Notes under the pieces: model-generated
The model's database searches: none
The model's input: the letters and a program-made list of their open reading frames with translations, nothing else
What the model was told of the DNA's origin: nothing
Program-made: the position numbers and the translations under genes
Shown here: piece after piece, positions 27,701 through 41,500 of the stretch
Layout: every line of letters starts with the position of its first letter
Position numbering within the stretch: position 1 is the first letter of the stretch
Assembly (NCBI GenBank): GCA_036244855.1
Contig: BQKZ01000764.1
Span: forward strand, 45,040 to 109,039
Source: Temnopleurus reevesii
Taxonomy: Eukaryota; Echinodermata; Echinoidea; Temnopleuroida; Temnopleuridae
DNA length: 64,000 nucleotides
Direction of reading: 5' to 3'

Positions 27701-29550
27701 CATGAATCAAATACAAAATAGATTGCAATCTCTGAAAATATGACATATTCTCAGCAGGGGCCATAGAAATAAATATATAATGTCCATTTGAATTGTAGTG
27801 AGTGATGTGAGGCAAAAAGATGTGTCAAAAGGGTAAACTTTTCAGCCTCCTGTTGGATTTTGAGATAAATTTTGGATGTAAGTTGTCAGTTTTGAGTTGG
27901 ATGCTATTCTGAAATAGAATAATTTAAAGTTCGGGTTCAAAAGGTATGCAACCATGGAAAAGGCTATCCCTAATATTTCATTATAATACCAATCACCTTG
28001 ATGCCAAAATAATTTGTCATTGAATGAAATATGTATTTAGTGGAAGAGTAATGGGCCGTATAATCTAACGGAAAGGAGACCTTGCAATTTAACCTTTTGC
28101 AAATTGAACCTCTTTAGGGATTATTAACGTTTGACGAGCAAATAGCGTTGTCACTTTCAGAGACTTATTATTATGTCCTTATGAGCACTAGTCACCTCAA
28201 ATATTGATTTAAAAAATATTTGCATAATTATTGAGGACTGTTTGTGGCAACACATATATTTGTATATTTTTTTAGTGTCAATGAACACTTTCCCCTTGGC
28301 CAACCTATCTGGAATGAAACAATTACTGCTTATGAATAATCAAATAAAAAAATTGATTACAAAACTGTAAGGCAATGGAGTTGGTTCTTTTATAGATCTC
28401 ATCCTACGATTGGATGAAACAGATCATGTTGAGTGAGGAAATCAAATTTGTTATGACTTGTGATTGTTATGGCGACAATGATACATGATGATCGGGAATT
28501 CAGATATTGTTGCCCTTCCCATCTATGAGTCAGCAATCAAAAAGATGAATCCAAAAAGGTAAAACCATTTTCTTATCATCAAAGCCAATACATTAGGGCT
28601 TCAAAATATATATGTTTTAAAAATTGCTGTCTTTATAGGCAATGTTTAATCGATGAATTGTTTAATGTTTAGGCCTACTTTCTTGCAATAGAAATATGGA
28701 CATAGAGTATAGAGTATTTCTTGCAATAGAAACATGGAAATAGAGTACGAAGATGGTAAAGAATTCACGCTTGTTGAAACATTTGTCTTGTTGCATTGAT
28801 ATGAACTCTAAAACTGTGGTGCGGAAAAGGAGCTCCGGAAATAGTACTTCAACCCTGTCTACAGACTTGGCATGATTTTTAATGACATTCCAAGAGAATG
28901 ACGGATGTCAAAGGTCATGACATGCATGCTGATCATGTGGTTTGAACTTACCTGACACAAAAGATTTTTCTCCATTTTAATATTCTTGTATGGTCATGTG
29001 GTTTTGATTTCAAACCAAGTAGGTGACAATGATGCCTGTTGTTGCTCCTAATATTTTGCAAATGTTCTCACTATTCAACCTAGAGTATTCATAATTGGCT
29101 TCAGGTGATAGAGTTGTGAGCAAGCTCTCCATCATCAAATCTTGGTAGTTGGGTGTTTTCTTGCAGAAGAGAATTATTTTTGTATGTAGAATTTTCTATG
29201 GTACATGTATGTCGTTCTGATAAAGATCTGAAGATTTTAGTTGCAATGTACAGTAGGAATTTTCCTTGTTTCTTTATTTTTTAAGATGGACATACAAAGA
29301 ATATGAGTATGATATAATCAATTGATTAAGATGCCACTATTACGACCACTCTTACATTATAATTATGAACGATTTTACTAAATTATTACTACTACTAGTA
29401 GTAGTACTACTACTACTAGTACTACTACTACTTCTAATACCACTGCTACTACTACTACTAGTACTACTACTACTTCTAAAACCACTGCTACTACTACTAC
29501 TACTACTGCTGATACTAATACTACTAGCACCATCGTTACTGCTGCTGCTG

Positions 29551-29583
<33 letters not shown>

Positions 29584-32500
29584 TGATGACTACTACTGAT
29601 AATAGTAATTAATACTACTACATTTGATACATATGTAACACATTTATATCTATCTGTAAAAAAGACATATACTGGATACAAACATTATTATCTGACATAG
29701 AAAAAGGTCTTCGAAAAGTAAGCAAATGAACAAGGTTTTGTTTGAGAAAGCATTATTCAGAAGTTTTTTGTTTGTTTGTTGGTTGGTTACTCAGCTCCAT
29801 GTTCTTGAAATGTTAAATGCGTAGATGAATGATACAGAAATTTATATATTTTCAGTGATTGCACATGGAATGGAACCCATCAATCTTTTATTCCAACATG
29901 AAACATAAACATTGGTATTTGAAACCACCGATAATATAAACCAAGCCGTAATGGTGAAAAAAGAACCACTAATCTCCATTAGATTATCCATAGCAACTAC
30001 TTGTAATCAAAATGAGCTAAGTAAAGGTGTGTTTCTAAGAAAAGGATTAAAAGATTAAGTGGTTACATGTACCTTTTAGGAAATACAAACACCTGAGACG
30101 ATGTTTACTCATGATAAGGGAAGTAGTACAATGTTTGATATAACATTGCTTTTCTTATTTTCGGCTTCCTCCTTCATTATCATGAATGTACTTACATTAA
30201 TTGAGCCTGTTTATATTTAAACATTTTGTGGTAAGTACTCTTTTTCATTTTACCAAGAATTGCTTTCCACAAATGTTCGTCAATTATGAAATTCACCAAA
30301 ATGTGACACTGACTTTGTTTATCTCTAGAAGAAATGGTAAAAAAATATATCTTTATTGAAATAGCTTGTAGCAGCATTTCAACATTTAACATTTTAAAGA
30401 AGAGAAGTACACTGTACTGAAGTTAGCTCTATCTCCTTTCCACCCCTTGGTGAATCCTTATAGAGACAGGAGTTACATTAATGTGGAGCTTGTCAAGGCC
30501 CAAGCTGAATATTCCCTTCCTCTTGATTCATTTCTAGACCATCCGGAACAGACAAGCGCCACGTGACAATGGAGCTTGCTGAGTGCAAAGCCGAACCATC
30601 AGAAATAGATGTTTTAAATGTTTGTTCTCTATCTCATTTTTTTTTTCATTAGACCATCATGGAGCTGAGCCAAGAGAAAGAATTCTTACAATCTCAAGCA
30701 GACGGTCGCGTCCTCTCTCCATCCCCATCCCTCACCAGCCCCGGAACAGACAAGCGCCACGTGACGGTGGAGCTTGCAGAATCAAAGGCCAAGCTGAGGA
30801 GGATGAGACAGGAGCTGGAAGAGAAGAATGAAATGGTTTTAGAATACAAGGAGGAAGTGGAGAAGTACAACACCACACTGCAGAAGCTACGGCAGGAGGT
30901 ATCTTAAATTGTACCAATTTTCTTTGACGATATAATGCAAGATCAACGACATCTTGGGTTATGCCATTCAAAAATATGCTAAGAAATATCCACTCCCATT
31001 TTTGGTCGGGGGCCCGTTGCATGAAAATTGCCACAGATGCAAAAAAAAGATTATGAATGTTTACTACCATGAAAAGGCGTGCAGCAGCCAATCTGCATCA
31101 GGGATTTCACAGCACTTGCCTTTAATGACAAAGTTGTCAAGTTTTATTCAATTGCCTTTGATTAATTCGTAAATAAAAGACAACAAAAATCCATATTCAT
31201 ATTTTTAATTAAAGTATATAAGGTGTGAATGATCGGCTCATTTGTATAATTTGCTATTCAATCATTTATTGAGTATATAGCTCACAAGTAATTAATTTTG
31301 ATAAGTTATTGAGTTTAACTTTGTACTATAGGATTATAAAACTCTGTGATTCTATGAAGGAAATTTTGTTTCACTTTTCTTTCCTTGAGTAATTAATGGG
31401 AGAGATGAGCAATGACAGAATATGTGCACTGTCACAATCACAACCATACTTATTACGTAATCCATGGAATCATCTGTTCTGTTTCTGGAGGCCTCTATTT
31501 GCACTTATGCAACCTTAGGCATTGTTCTTAGAATTACGAGGGTCTGATAGGTAACAACATTTATTTTTATGCTGTCCATATGCGCATGACATATACTTTC
31601 CTAATTTGGTGGGTTAGAGAGTTCTTCTGTCATACAAGATTAAGCTAAATTTGTTGGATATTGAAATAACAATATGAAAATTAAGGTTGGGAAAATTATA
31701 TTTTTCCTTCAAGAAATTGAAAAGATATAATAGCTGGCTATGTTTGAATACACAAAGAAAAACAATATGTCTATAATCATTGAAGGAAATTTGGGGATCA
31801 ATATATTGTGAGAGATGAGGCAAAGCGAGAATGGCCATTGTAAGGAAAAAGCCCCAAAACGTATCAGCATATGCAGAGTGCGAGAAATTGACATGATTTT
31901 GATTATGGAAGAGAAGCTGCAAAATCAGAGATGCCGATTGTTTCAAAATATTCATGAGATACAAATTAAAATGTAAATAACACAACAGCTGAACAAAAGT
32001 GAGAGAAATCATGACAAAAAAATCATTCTCTCAGCCATTCACATTTAAATAAATGCCTGGAATTCATATGAAAATACACCTTGTGGCTACTCCAGAATGG
32101 TTGGCATATCTGCAAATTAGACCAGAAATGGTTAGAATATTGACAATGAGGAAATATTAAAAAATCTGTCTAATCCTCTTATCATTATCTGTTTGCTTTA
32201 TTCAAAAGAATCTCGAGTTGACGCAAGATGCCCGATCAGCCAGAGCGTACAGGGATGAACTAGACGTCTGGAAGGAAAAAGCAAGCAAAGCAGAGAAATA
32301 TGAGAATGAGATCGCCAAGTACAGGGAGAAGCTAAATGAGTTGGAGTACCTCAAGAAAAGAGTAGAGGTTAGTTTCCACTGTGATAAAATGGACGTATGT
32401 CAAAATTGTGATCAGTGAGGAGGAACAAACAATTGTACGTTACTGATCTATAGCAGAGATTACAATCATTATGGAATATATATTGAATCAGAAATTAGGA

Positions 32501-35500
32501 TGAGAATAGCCAAACAGCTGAACGGAATATATTCTCTGGAACAAATTTGAGAAAACAATGCTCTTACCAGAAAATTGTTAATGAAATTTAAATGAGAGTA
32601 CATTTCTTCAGCATGCTTTAATGTTCGGTGATCTTTGGAGCATAATCCTTAGAAAATACTTCTAGAAAGAGTGAGGAATGATTTAAAACTAACAGAGAGT
32701 ATTCAACTGTTGTCCATTTTTCATTTAAGCCAGATGATGTATGTTACTCATGTGCATAATATTTTTTTAAATTGTTCACCGTGTCATGAAAGACCTCTCA
32801 TATAACCCAGGGGATCATCAATTTGCCTACATTCATTCTCACAGGAATTGAAAGAAGACAACCAGGTCCTTCTCGAGACCAAGTCTCTCCTCGAGGAGCA
32901 GGTCACAACTGCCAACGACAAACTGGAACGGGGCCACGTCGCCGAGGCTGAGTGCCTCAGACTCAAGGCACAGATAGAGACCTTCGAGGAGGAGAGGGAC
33001 TTAGATAGGTGTAGGATATCGGAGCTGGCTGAGGAGGTGGCTAGGTTGAGTCTCGACCACAAGCAGAGTCTCAACGAATCTGCAAGTCTCGGGGTGGAGC
33101 TGGAGAAAGCTAAGCTTAATTCATCAGGTAAAATTATTTTAAGATGATATCTATGATGTACAATAGAAATATGTTGATATTGAAGTAATGGAAAAAAATT
33201 GATATCGGAACTGGCTGAAGAGATGGCCAAGTTGAGCCTCGATCACAAGCAGAGTCTCAACGAGTCCGCAATTCTCGGGGTTGAGTTGGAGAAGGCTAAG
33301 CTGAATTCATCAGGTAGGATTACTTCAAGATGATGGCTACATTTCTTAATATAATGTACCCTGGATAAATCTGACAAGATTCTAGATTGCAGATTACAAC
33401 GAAAGGTAGTAATCACAAACACAATATGCAAATTTGTTAACATATGTGATTTGGTCATTAATTTTGTAATTCAGAAAATTGATAACTACACTCAGAATCA
33501 TGAAATTTAATGTGAAATATTGAAGAGTGAAAATAGTTAGTGTCGTTTAGAATTATTTGAAATTTACACAAAATAAATTGTGATAAATTATAACAATAAT
33601 AAGTTATATTAATTTGGTAAAATATGCTGAATGATATATTTATTATCATAGGATTGGCTTGATTTTGTAAACAAAACAATTTTCATTTGTATTTGTCTCC
33701 GAACAGCACATACATCATTATCGGCAGAGTGCAACGATAGTGCTTCAAGTAAAGTGCTCAAATTAGAAAAGGAATGTCAGAGACTCCAGCGCGAAATGGA
33801 AACAATACGAGAATCCGCTGGGTTAGAAGCCCAGACAAGACTTCTCGAAGTTGAAAAGGAGAACCAAAGACTAAGCCGAAAGTTGGAAAAAGTGCAAGAA
33901 GCCAGCTCTAAGGAGATGACGGATCATCTCGAGATTGAGCAGGAGAATAGTGTACTGAAGCGGGAGAAGAAAGCGTTGGACGATACCATCTTGACAATCA
34001 AGGAGAACTCTGAGAGATACCAGAGGGAGTGGGATACGGAGAAGGAGCAATTGGAAAGAACGATAGAAACGCTCCGGGAGAGGAACAAGAAGGATGTTGA
34101 TCAGAGGATACAAGATGTTGAAAAGGAGAATAGGAAACTCTTAGAGGATATGATGGATAGCCAGAGTAAATTATCCAAAGCGGAACACGAGACGAAACAG
34201 TTGCAGAAATCTCTTGAGAGATTGAAAGAGAGGACGGATAGGATTGAGGAGCTTGAGAAGAGCAACGAGGGGCTGGAGCTCGAAAAGGAAAAACTCACGC
34301 GGAACGTGGAGATGCTCAAGATGATGTGCGAGAAGTTCGACGAGGTGGAGAAGAGCAATACGGAGTTGGAGGTGGAGACGAGCAAGCTGAAGCGGGCGCT
34401 GGAGTCCACCAAGGTACGCGTACAGCGCCTGGAGCATGTGGAGAACGAGAACGTAAGATTAAAAGCGGACACGCAGACCCTGCAGCGGTCGTTAGATGCC
34501 ATGAAGGGCATGGCGACGCGGATCACTGAGATGGAGCATGACAAGGACGAGTGCGAGAGGGAGAACAGGCAGCTCCAGAACATGTACGACGGGATCAAGA
34601 CCGTGCAGGAGAAAGCGGCTCAGCTGGAGGTGGATAACATCAAGCTGAGTAATGAGAAGAGGAGGGTGGAGAAGGTGGTGGAGCTCAACAAGGAGACAAT
34701 GAACAAACTAGAGAGGGAGAACCAGGGTCTGGAGACCGAGGTGGAGAAGCTGAAAAAACGAATAGAAGTTCTCAGGTATGTTCATTAGATTCATGCGATG
34801 ATAAATGCTAAGTTATTTTCTAAATTATGCTTTTCACAGAGGCTCAAGGTGTTTAAAATACTTGTCCAGTCATTTTGAATAATGGTCTCTTTTATCTTTG
34901 TGTAAATCAGTATTTTGGGGTTCAACAATTTTGAAATAAATTCTTATCCTGTTAATGTTTTGTTCACACTGCATATGAAATATAAAGAGCAATCCCAATG
35001 TAATAAATGACAAAGGATTTTTTATTTTAGTATTTGCAAAAAATATCTAATTCTACCCCTTCAATGTACATCACCTCATATCTGGTTTGTGGTTTCAGCT
35101 TCATATCTTATTCAAGTTCATGGACAGTGAAGTTAAGAAGGAGAAATATTGCATTTAAACTTAATTCATTATGGAAATTCACATTGATGTAATGCAAAAC
35201 AAATTTCCTAGTTTAAGCAATGGATGCAAGAAAAGAACATTTTATTACCTTCCTTTTCCGTCCAAATTTTTCCAGTCTTTCTGAGAAACGGTTGGAGGAG
35301 CTGGAGAAGGATAACAAGACTCTGGAGCTAGAGCAGGAGAACCTCTCAAAAGAGAAGCAGAACCTGGAGAAGGAGGTGAAGAGACTGAGAGGCCTGATGG
35401 AGTCCAGGGATCAACAGCTGGACAAGGCTCATGCTAGGTATGTTAACTTCTGCAACTCCCCCTTCCCTTTCCCTTTTCCTTATTTTTCTTTGTCTTCTGC

Positions 35501-38500
35501 TCCCACTCACCTGTCATATCACACTCCCCTCCATTTTCCCCCTGTTTTTATCCTTCTTGCCCCTGCCCCTAACATTTACCTTTTCTCTTTCCTTGCTCCT
35601 CATTCTCCCTTCACCTACCATTTCCACTCCCAATGCATCTAGTCCCTCCTTTCCTCTGCCCTTATCCATTCCTGATCCTGCCCCTGCCCCTCTTTTCTTT
35701 CCCTCTCCATCCTGCACCTTCATCCCCTTTCCCACATTTCTCCACATTTGTTTTCACATGTTTAATGCTGGTGCTCATTAACCATGTTTACATATTCCCT
35801 ATGAATGGAATCTATTTCTAACGTTTCATGCAAACCAAGTGGCCCTCAGCTCTTTTCCCCAAAACATTTAATTCTCTGATTTTGCAATATACCATTCTTA
35901 TCATTTCCAAATTAGCAATTTTTTGTACAATCTATTATAGGATCGGGAGCCTTGAGCAGGATAATAAGGTCCTCCAGAAGACCGTTGGTAAGAACAAGGG
36001 ATCCGGAGACAGGGCCAAGGAGCTGGAGAAGGAGAACAAGGAGCTACTCAAACATTCCACCATCGATAAGAAAACTCTTGCCACGCTCAGAGAGGTATGG
36101 ATGGTTCTGCCAAGTTTTCTATTTTTATTCTGAGGGGGTGTTGCCAGAAGGGTATGATCAACTGCATGTCAATTTAAAAAAAAAGACATGCAAGTATTTA
36201 TGTGGGAAAACCAGTCAATTGCAACTGGCAATTCATTTCAGCTTGATGTCAACACTCCCAACTTAGCTATTCATTGAACAGTAAGACAGAGATTTAATTT
36301 CAAATGTCCAACAAGTATGGATTATGCTACATCAAGGATATGATCTTTTCAAATACCTAGAGCTACTGGTGTACAGGACGCAGATACATCAAACACCGTT
36401 AACACACAAAATCAAACAAACAAACAAACAAAACAAGTGGTTGATGAAAATAACTTTAGATACATTCTAGATTTATGAGAGCAAAACCTGATACCAGTCT
36501 GAAAACCTAAATTTAAGGATGGAAAAACTCTTGTTGGTAAAATTTGATCTGCAAATATGTACCAATTTGCTCTTTCAAGTGCATAAAGAATGAATGAATG
36601 TATATATACATGTAATAGGGACAAATACCATAAACATAATCCCATTATTTGCTGCATCACTCATTTACTTATTTTTTCTTACTAAGATATGAAGTTGTCA
36701 TCCGAAATTGGATGAGCAGAGGGATTTCTATTTCTGTGTTGTTTAAAGTTTGTTTTCAAGTGGACTTGTAATAATTATGAAATGAGCTAACAGTCTATGT
36801 AAACACTTGTTTGTTTCCATCTTAGGAGCTTGTAAATGAAAAGATCAGGACCCAGCAACTTAGTAACGACCTTGAGAAGTTAACATCAGAGCTTGATCGA
36901 ATTGGACTCGACAAAGAGAAACTACTTCAGCGAGAACTCACTGCAGACGAAAGGTGAGTTTAAACTTTTATACTATAACAAGAATAAAAAAATTCTAAAT
37001 TTTTAATGAAATAGGCGGAGGAATTTGCTTGACTTGACAAGAGAGGACTGTAAAATATGCATAAAAATATGGGACTGCTTTATCAACGAAAAGAAACCCC
37101 AACATGGGGACAAGTATACCAACAGTATCACATATTTGTATGTCTATTTTCAAACTAGTGGTCATCATCATATCTTGTCATATCACACAACCCTTGTCCA
37201 CTTGCAAGTGCCATGTCATTCACCACTATCAATCCCCTCTCAGTACAAGGTTGTAAGCAGTGAAGATATATTTGTATCCCAAACCATCAAATTTATGATG
37301 TTATGTTAACTCATTGTTTTGTCCAAATGGATTTTTTTAAATAAACAGTTTGTAACGCTTTTATTTTCTAGTTCTTCTGGGAAAATTTTTGAAGCAGCTG
37401 TACCGATTTGAAACCATGACTTTATCATACCATATTTTTAGTTTACCACTAGATTATTATTCAGTGGTCTGTGATTTTTTTAAAATCATTTTCTTAAAGT
37501 CGATACAAGGACCTGGAAAGTCGCATGGAAGACACACTGAAAAAGAGCATGGACATTAAAGATGACAAGATCAACACCTTAGAAACAAAGTAAGTTTGAT
37601 ATAATTCAGAGATTTTCGAACTCTTCTGAGTGTAATTAGAATTTGTAAAATGATTTTCAAATGAGTGGTATCAGCTCATTTGCTTTATTAATTGTATGGG
37701 AAAATAAATAATCCATAAACAACCTGTCAAGTGTTTGAGGCAATGACAAACTGGAGAAGAACTGCTTCGTAGATGTGAGTAAATAAAAATGTGGTGAAAA
37801 GTAGAGTGATTTATGATGAAAACTGTGTTGATTTCCATCGATTTTGCAATGGTTGGTTTGAAAAAACACTGGTAAAATTAAGAGTGAAATCTCAGAATGA
37901 TTTACGATATGCATATTTTTCAACAATGAAAAAGCATATCCAAATGGCCCTGATGGCATTATTGAATGTCTTTTCNGGCCTGATGGAGTCCAGGGATCAA
38001 CAGCTGGACAAGGCTCATGCAAGGTATGTTAGCTTTGCAACTTTCCCTTCCCCTTGCCCTGCCTCCCCCATTAGCTTTCCTCCCTTCCCAACCCTACTCC
38101 CTTACCAACCCGTTACTATACTATTGTCTCTTGTTATCCCTCTGGCTTTTCGGTAATTCATCAGCATCCGGCCTGTCAAATATTTCATAAAGAGATACAT
38201 GACAATGACCATGCAATTTCCGTCATGAGAAAATATTTGGTTTAACTGTTAGGCAAGCAAATTCTAATTTCTATAATGAATATTCTTGAAGGATGGCATT
38301 TCAAATTATCTTACTGTAAGTAGAGGAAGTCAAGAAACTGAGCAAATGGGGCAGTGTCATGAAAGCCTGGTGTCGTGGCCTATACCCTCAACTTCCCTTC
38401 CCTTCTCCTCTCCCTCTCTTTATTGATGCAGTAGTCCCATGTGATCTAGTCTTTTGAAGAAATCATATCACCACAATAGTTGCCTATCTCATTGCATACA

Positions 38501-41500
38501 CTTCCTTTCTAACCTACCATCTGAATTACAGAACTATAAAACTGGAAATTCTAAAGAGCACTTTACTTCATTAATTTTGAGACTGGGTCAACAATCGTAG
38601 AAGTAAAGCATTTGCGAAAGTTAGCTTCTTCTCATATTCAAAGCTAAAACATTGCTCTGTATTACTCTTTAAGTAACTTATGGCCTGCAGTTAGTGAAAT
38701 TTTCATGCATTTTAAGAGACATGTAGGTTCCATTTTTGCAAAAGTTTTATGTTGCAAACATACATGTATGTTACACACTGTATCATCGCTTCTTATTTCT
38801 AATAAACTTTCCATGAATCCCCCATTTATAGGATTGGAAGTCTGGAACAGGATAACAAAGTCCTTCAGAAGACCGTCGGTAAGAACAAAGGCTCCGGAGA
38901 CAGGGCCAAGGAGCTGGAGAAGGAGAACAAGGAGCTACTCAAACATTCCACCATTTATAATATTTTATTTTCCAATGAGCAATATTTTACTGTCAAGAAT
39001 TTGCAATGTTTTTTTTCTCATCAACATTAATTATCTTATTGTAGGATTGGGAGCCTGGAGCAAGATAACAAAGTCCTTCAGAAGACCAGTGGGAAGAACA
39101 AAAGATCTGGTGACAGGGCAAAGGAGCTGGAGAAGGAGAACAAGGAGCTTCTCAAACATTCCATCAACAAGAATATTTTATTTCCAATTGAGCAATATTT
39201 TACTGAATTTAATCTCCTGTCAATAATATACAATATATTTTTTCTTATCAACATTATTTGAATTTTCTTATAGGATTGGGAGTCTAGAGCAGGATAATAA
39301 AGTCCTTCAGAAGACTGTCGGTAAGAATAAGGGATCTGGAGACAGGGCGAAGGAGCTGGAGAAGGAGAACAAGGAGCTACTCAAACATTCCACCATCGAT
39401 AAAAAGACTCTTGCCACACTCAGAGAGGTATGGATGGTTGTCCCAAGTTTTCATTTTTTTTTTATTCTGAGGGAGTGTTGCCAGAAAGATGTGATCAACT
39501 ACATGTCAATAAAAAAAAAAGACTATAAGTATTTATATGGGAGAACCAATCATCTTCAACTAGCAATTAATTTCATCTCAATGTTAACACTCCCAAGTGA
39601 GCTATTTATTGAACAGTATTTAAGACAGATTATTAATTTCTAATGTCCAACAAGTGGTTAATGAAAATTAATGTAGATACATTTTAGATATATGAAAGCA
39701 AAACCATTCTGAAAATCTGTATTATACTGGGAAAAACTCTTGTTTGTAAAATTGATCTGCACATTTGTATAAATCTGCTCTTTCAAATGCACAAAGAATG
39801 GATGAAATAGGAACAAATACCGTAAACATAATCTCATTATTGTCTTTTGCGTTCATTTACATATATATTTGTTTTCTTAATAGGAAGTCAAGTTGTCATC
39901 TAAAATTGGATGAGCCGAGGGATTTCTATTTCTGTGTTTTGTTTGAAGTGGACTTGCGAAAATTACTTATGAAATGAGCTAGCAGTTTATGTAAACACTT
40001 GTTTGTTTCCATCTTAGGAGCTTGTAAACGAAAAGATCAGAACTCAGCAGCTGAGTAATGATCTGGAGAAGTTAACATCAGAGCTTGACCGAATTGGACT
40101 TGACAAAGAGAAATTACTACAAAGAGAGCTCACTGCAGATGCAAGGTGAGTTGAAACTGTTAAGACTGTTATGAGAAATAAAAATTTCAAGATGTTTAAT
40201 AATGATAATAGATGCAATTTATATAGCGCATGTATCCACTCTGCTGAGTGCTCAAGGGGCTTTGCATTATCATTTACCTGGCTTAAGCCTGGCAGCCACC
40301 AGCGCACTTGGCATTTCAAGGAATAAATTTTCCTGCCAGGTACCCATTCACCTCACCTGGGTTGAGTGCAGCTCAGTGTCGATGAATTTCTTGCTGAAGG
40401 AAATTAACGCCATGTATGGGATTCAAACCTACGACTCTATGGTTGAAAGACGGTGCCTTTGAATGAAATAGGCCAAGGAATTTGCATGACTCAACAAAAA
40501 AGAGTTAAACACATTTCCAGTGTTTTACCTATCTGCATAAAGTTATAGGACTGCAGTATCAACGAAAAGAAACCCCAACATGGGGACAAGTATACCAACA
40601 GTATGACACAATAGTACTTATTTCAATGTGATTGTCAGTATGATGCTTTTATTCAATGATCCCATATTTGTAAAGCTAGTGGTGATCATCATCTCGTGTC
40701 ATATCACACAACCATTTTCCCCATGCAAATGCCATGTCATGCACCGCTGATAGGTCCGTCTCGGTACAAGGTTGTAAACAGTGATGACGTACTTGTATGA
40801 TGTTATATAAACCCATTCTTTTGACCATATATATTTTTTAGTTATTCAGTTGTAACACTGTTAGTTTCCAGTTCTTTGAGGAAAGGCAGCTAGGCCAATG
40901 TAAAACCATTAATATAAGTCGTGTTTTTATCATACCCTTATGTATGTATTTATTCATTCAGCTTACTTCTAGATTTTTATTTTTCTGTAATTTTTTTTCA
41001 TAGTCGATACAAGGATCTGGAAAGTCGCATGGAAGATACATTGAAAAAAAGCATGGACATCAAAGATGACAAGATCAACACCTTAGAAACAAAGTAAGTT
41101 TGATCAAATTCAATTATTTTGGTTAACATTAAACTCTTCTGAGTATACTGTTATTAGAGTCTGGGTCTGCCCCAGAAAAATCTTGCTTTGATTAAAAGCA
41201 ATACAAAAAAAATGAGACAAGCAGATAAAAAAGTTTAAAGTAAATGCAACAAGAAATAAGAACGTTGTGAATATTTTAATGATGATGATTGAACGATGGT
41301 TTTCATAACCCAGTCTTTAAGAATTTGTAAAGCAGTTTCAAATGGGTGGCATCAGTGCATTTGCTTGATTCATTGTATGGGAAAATAAATAATCCTTGAA
41401 TACCCTGTCAAGTGTTTGAGGCAATGACAAACTGGAGAAGAACTGCTTCGTAGATATGAGTAAATAAAAATGTGGTGAAAAGTAGAGTGATTTATAATGA

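Larger units (their letters stand above)
23313..30652 (+). other. Large intron (7.3 kb)
   Basis: It contains the tandem pair at 24768-25150, a 42-bp tandem pair near 28675-28755, the ACT trinucleotide tract at 29385-29583, and exon fragments at 30467 and 30538. Otherwise it is AT-rich with no gene recognised on either strand. Confidence 0.7.

Noticed and set aside
29352..29681. Ser-rich minus-strand and Leu-rich plus-strand open frames
   Set aside because: They are produced by the ACT trinucleotide tract and have no other protein feature.
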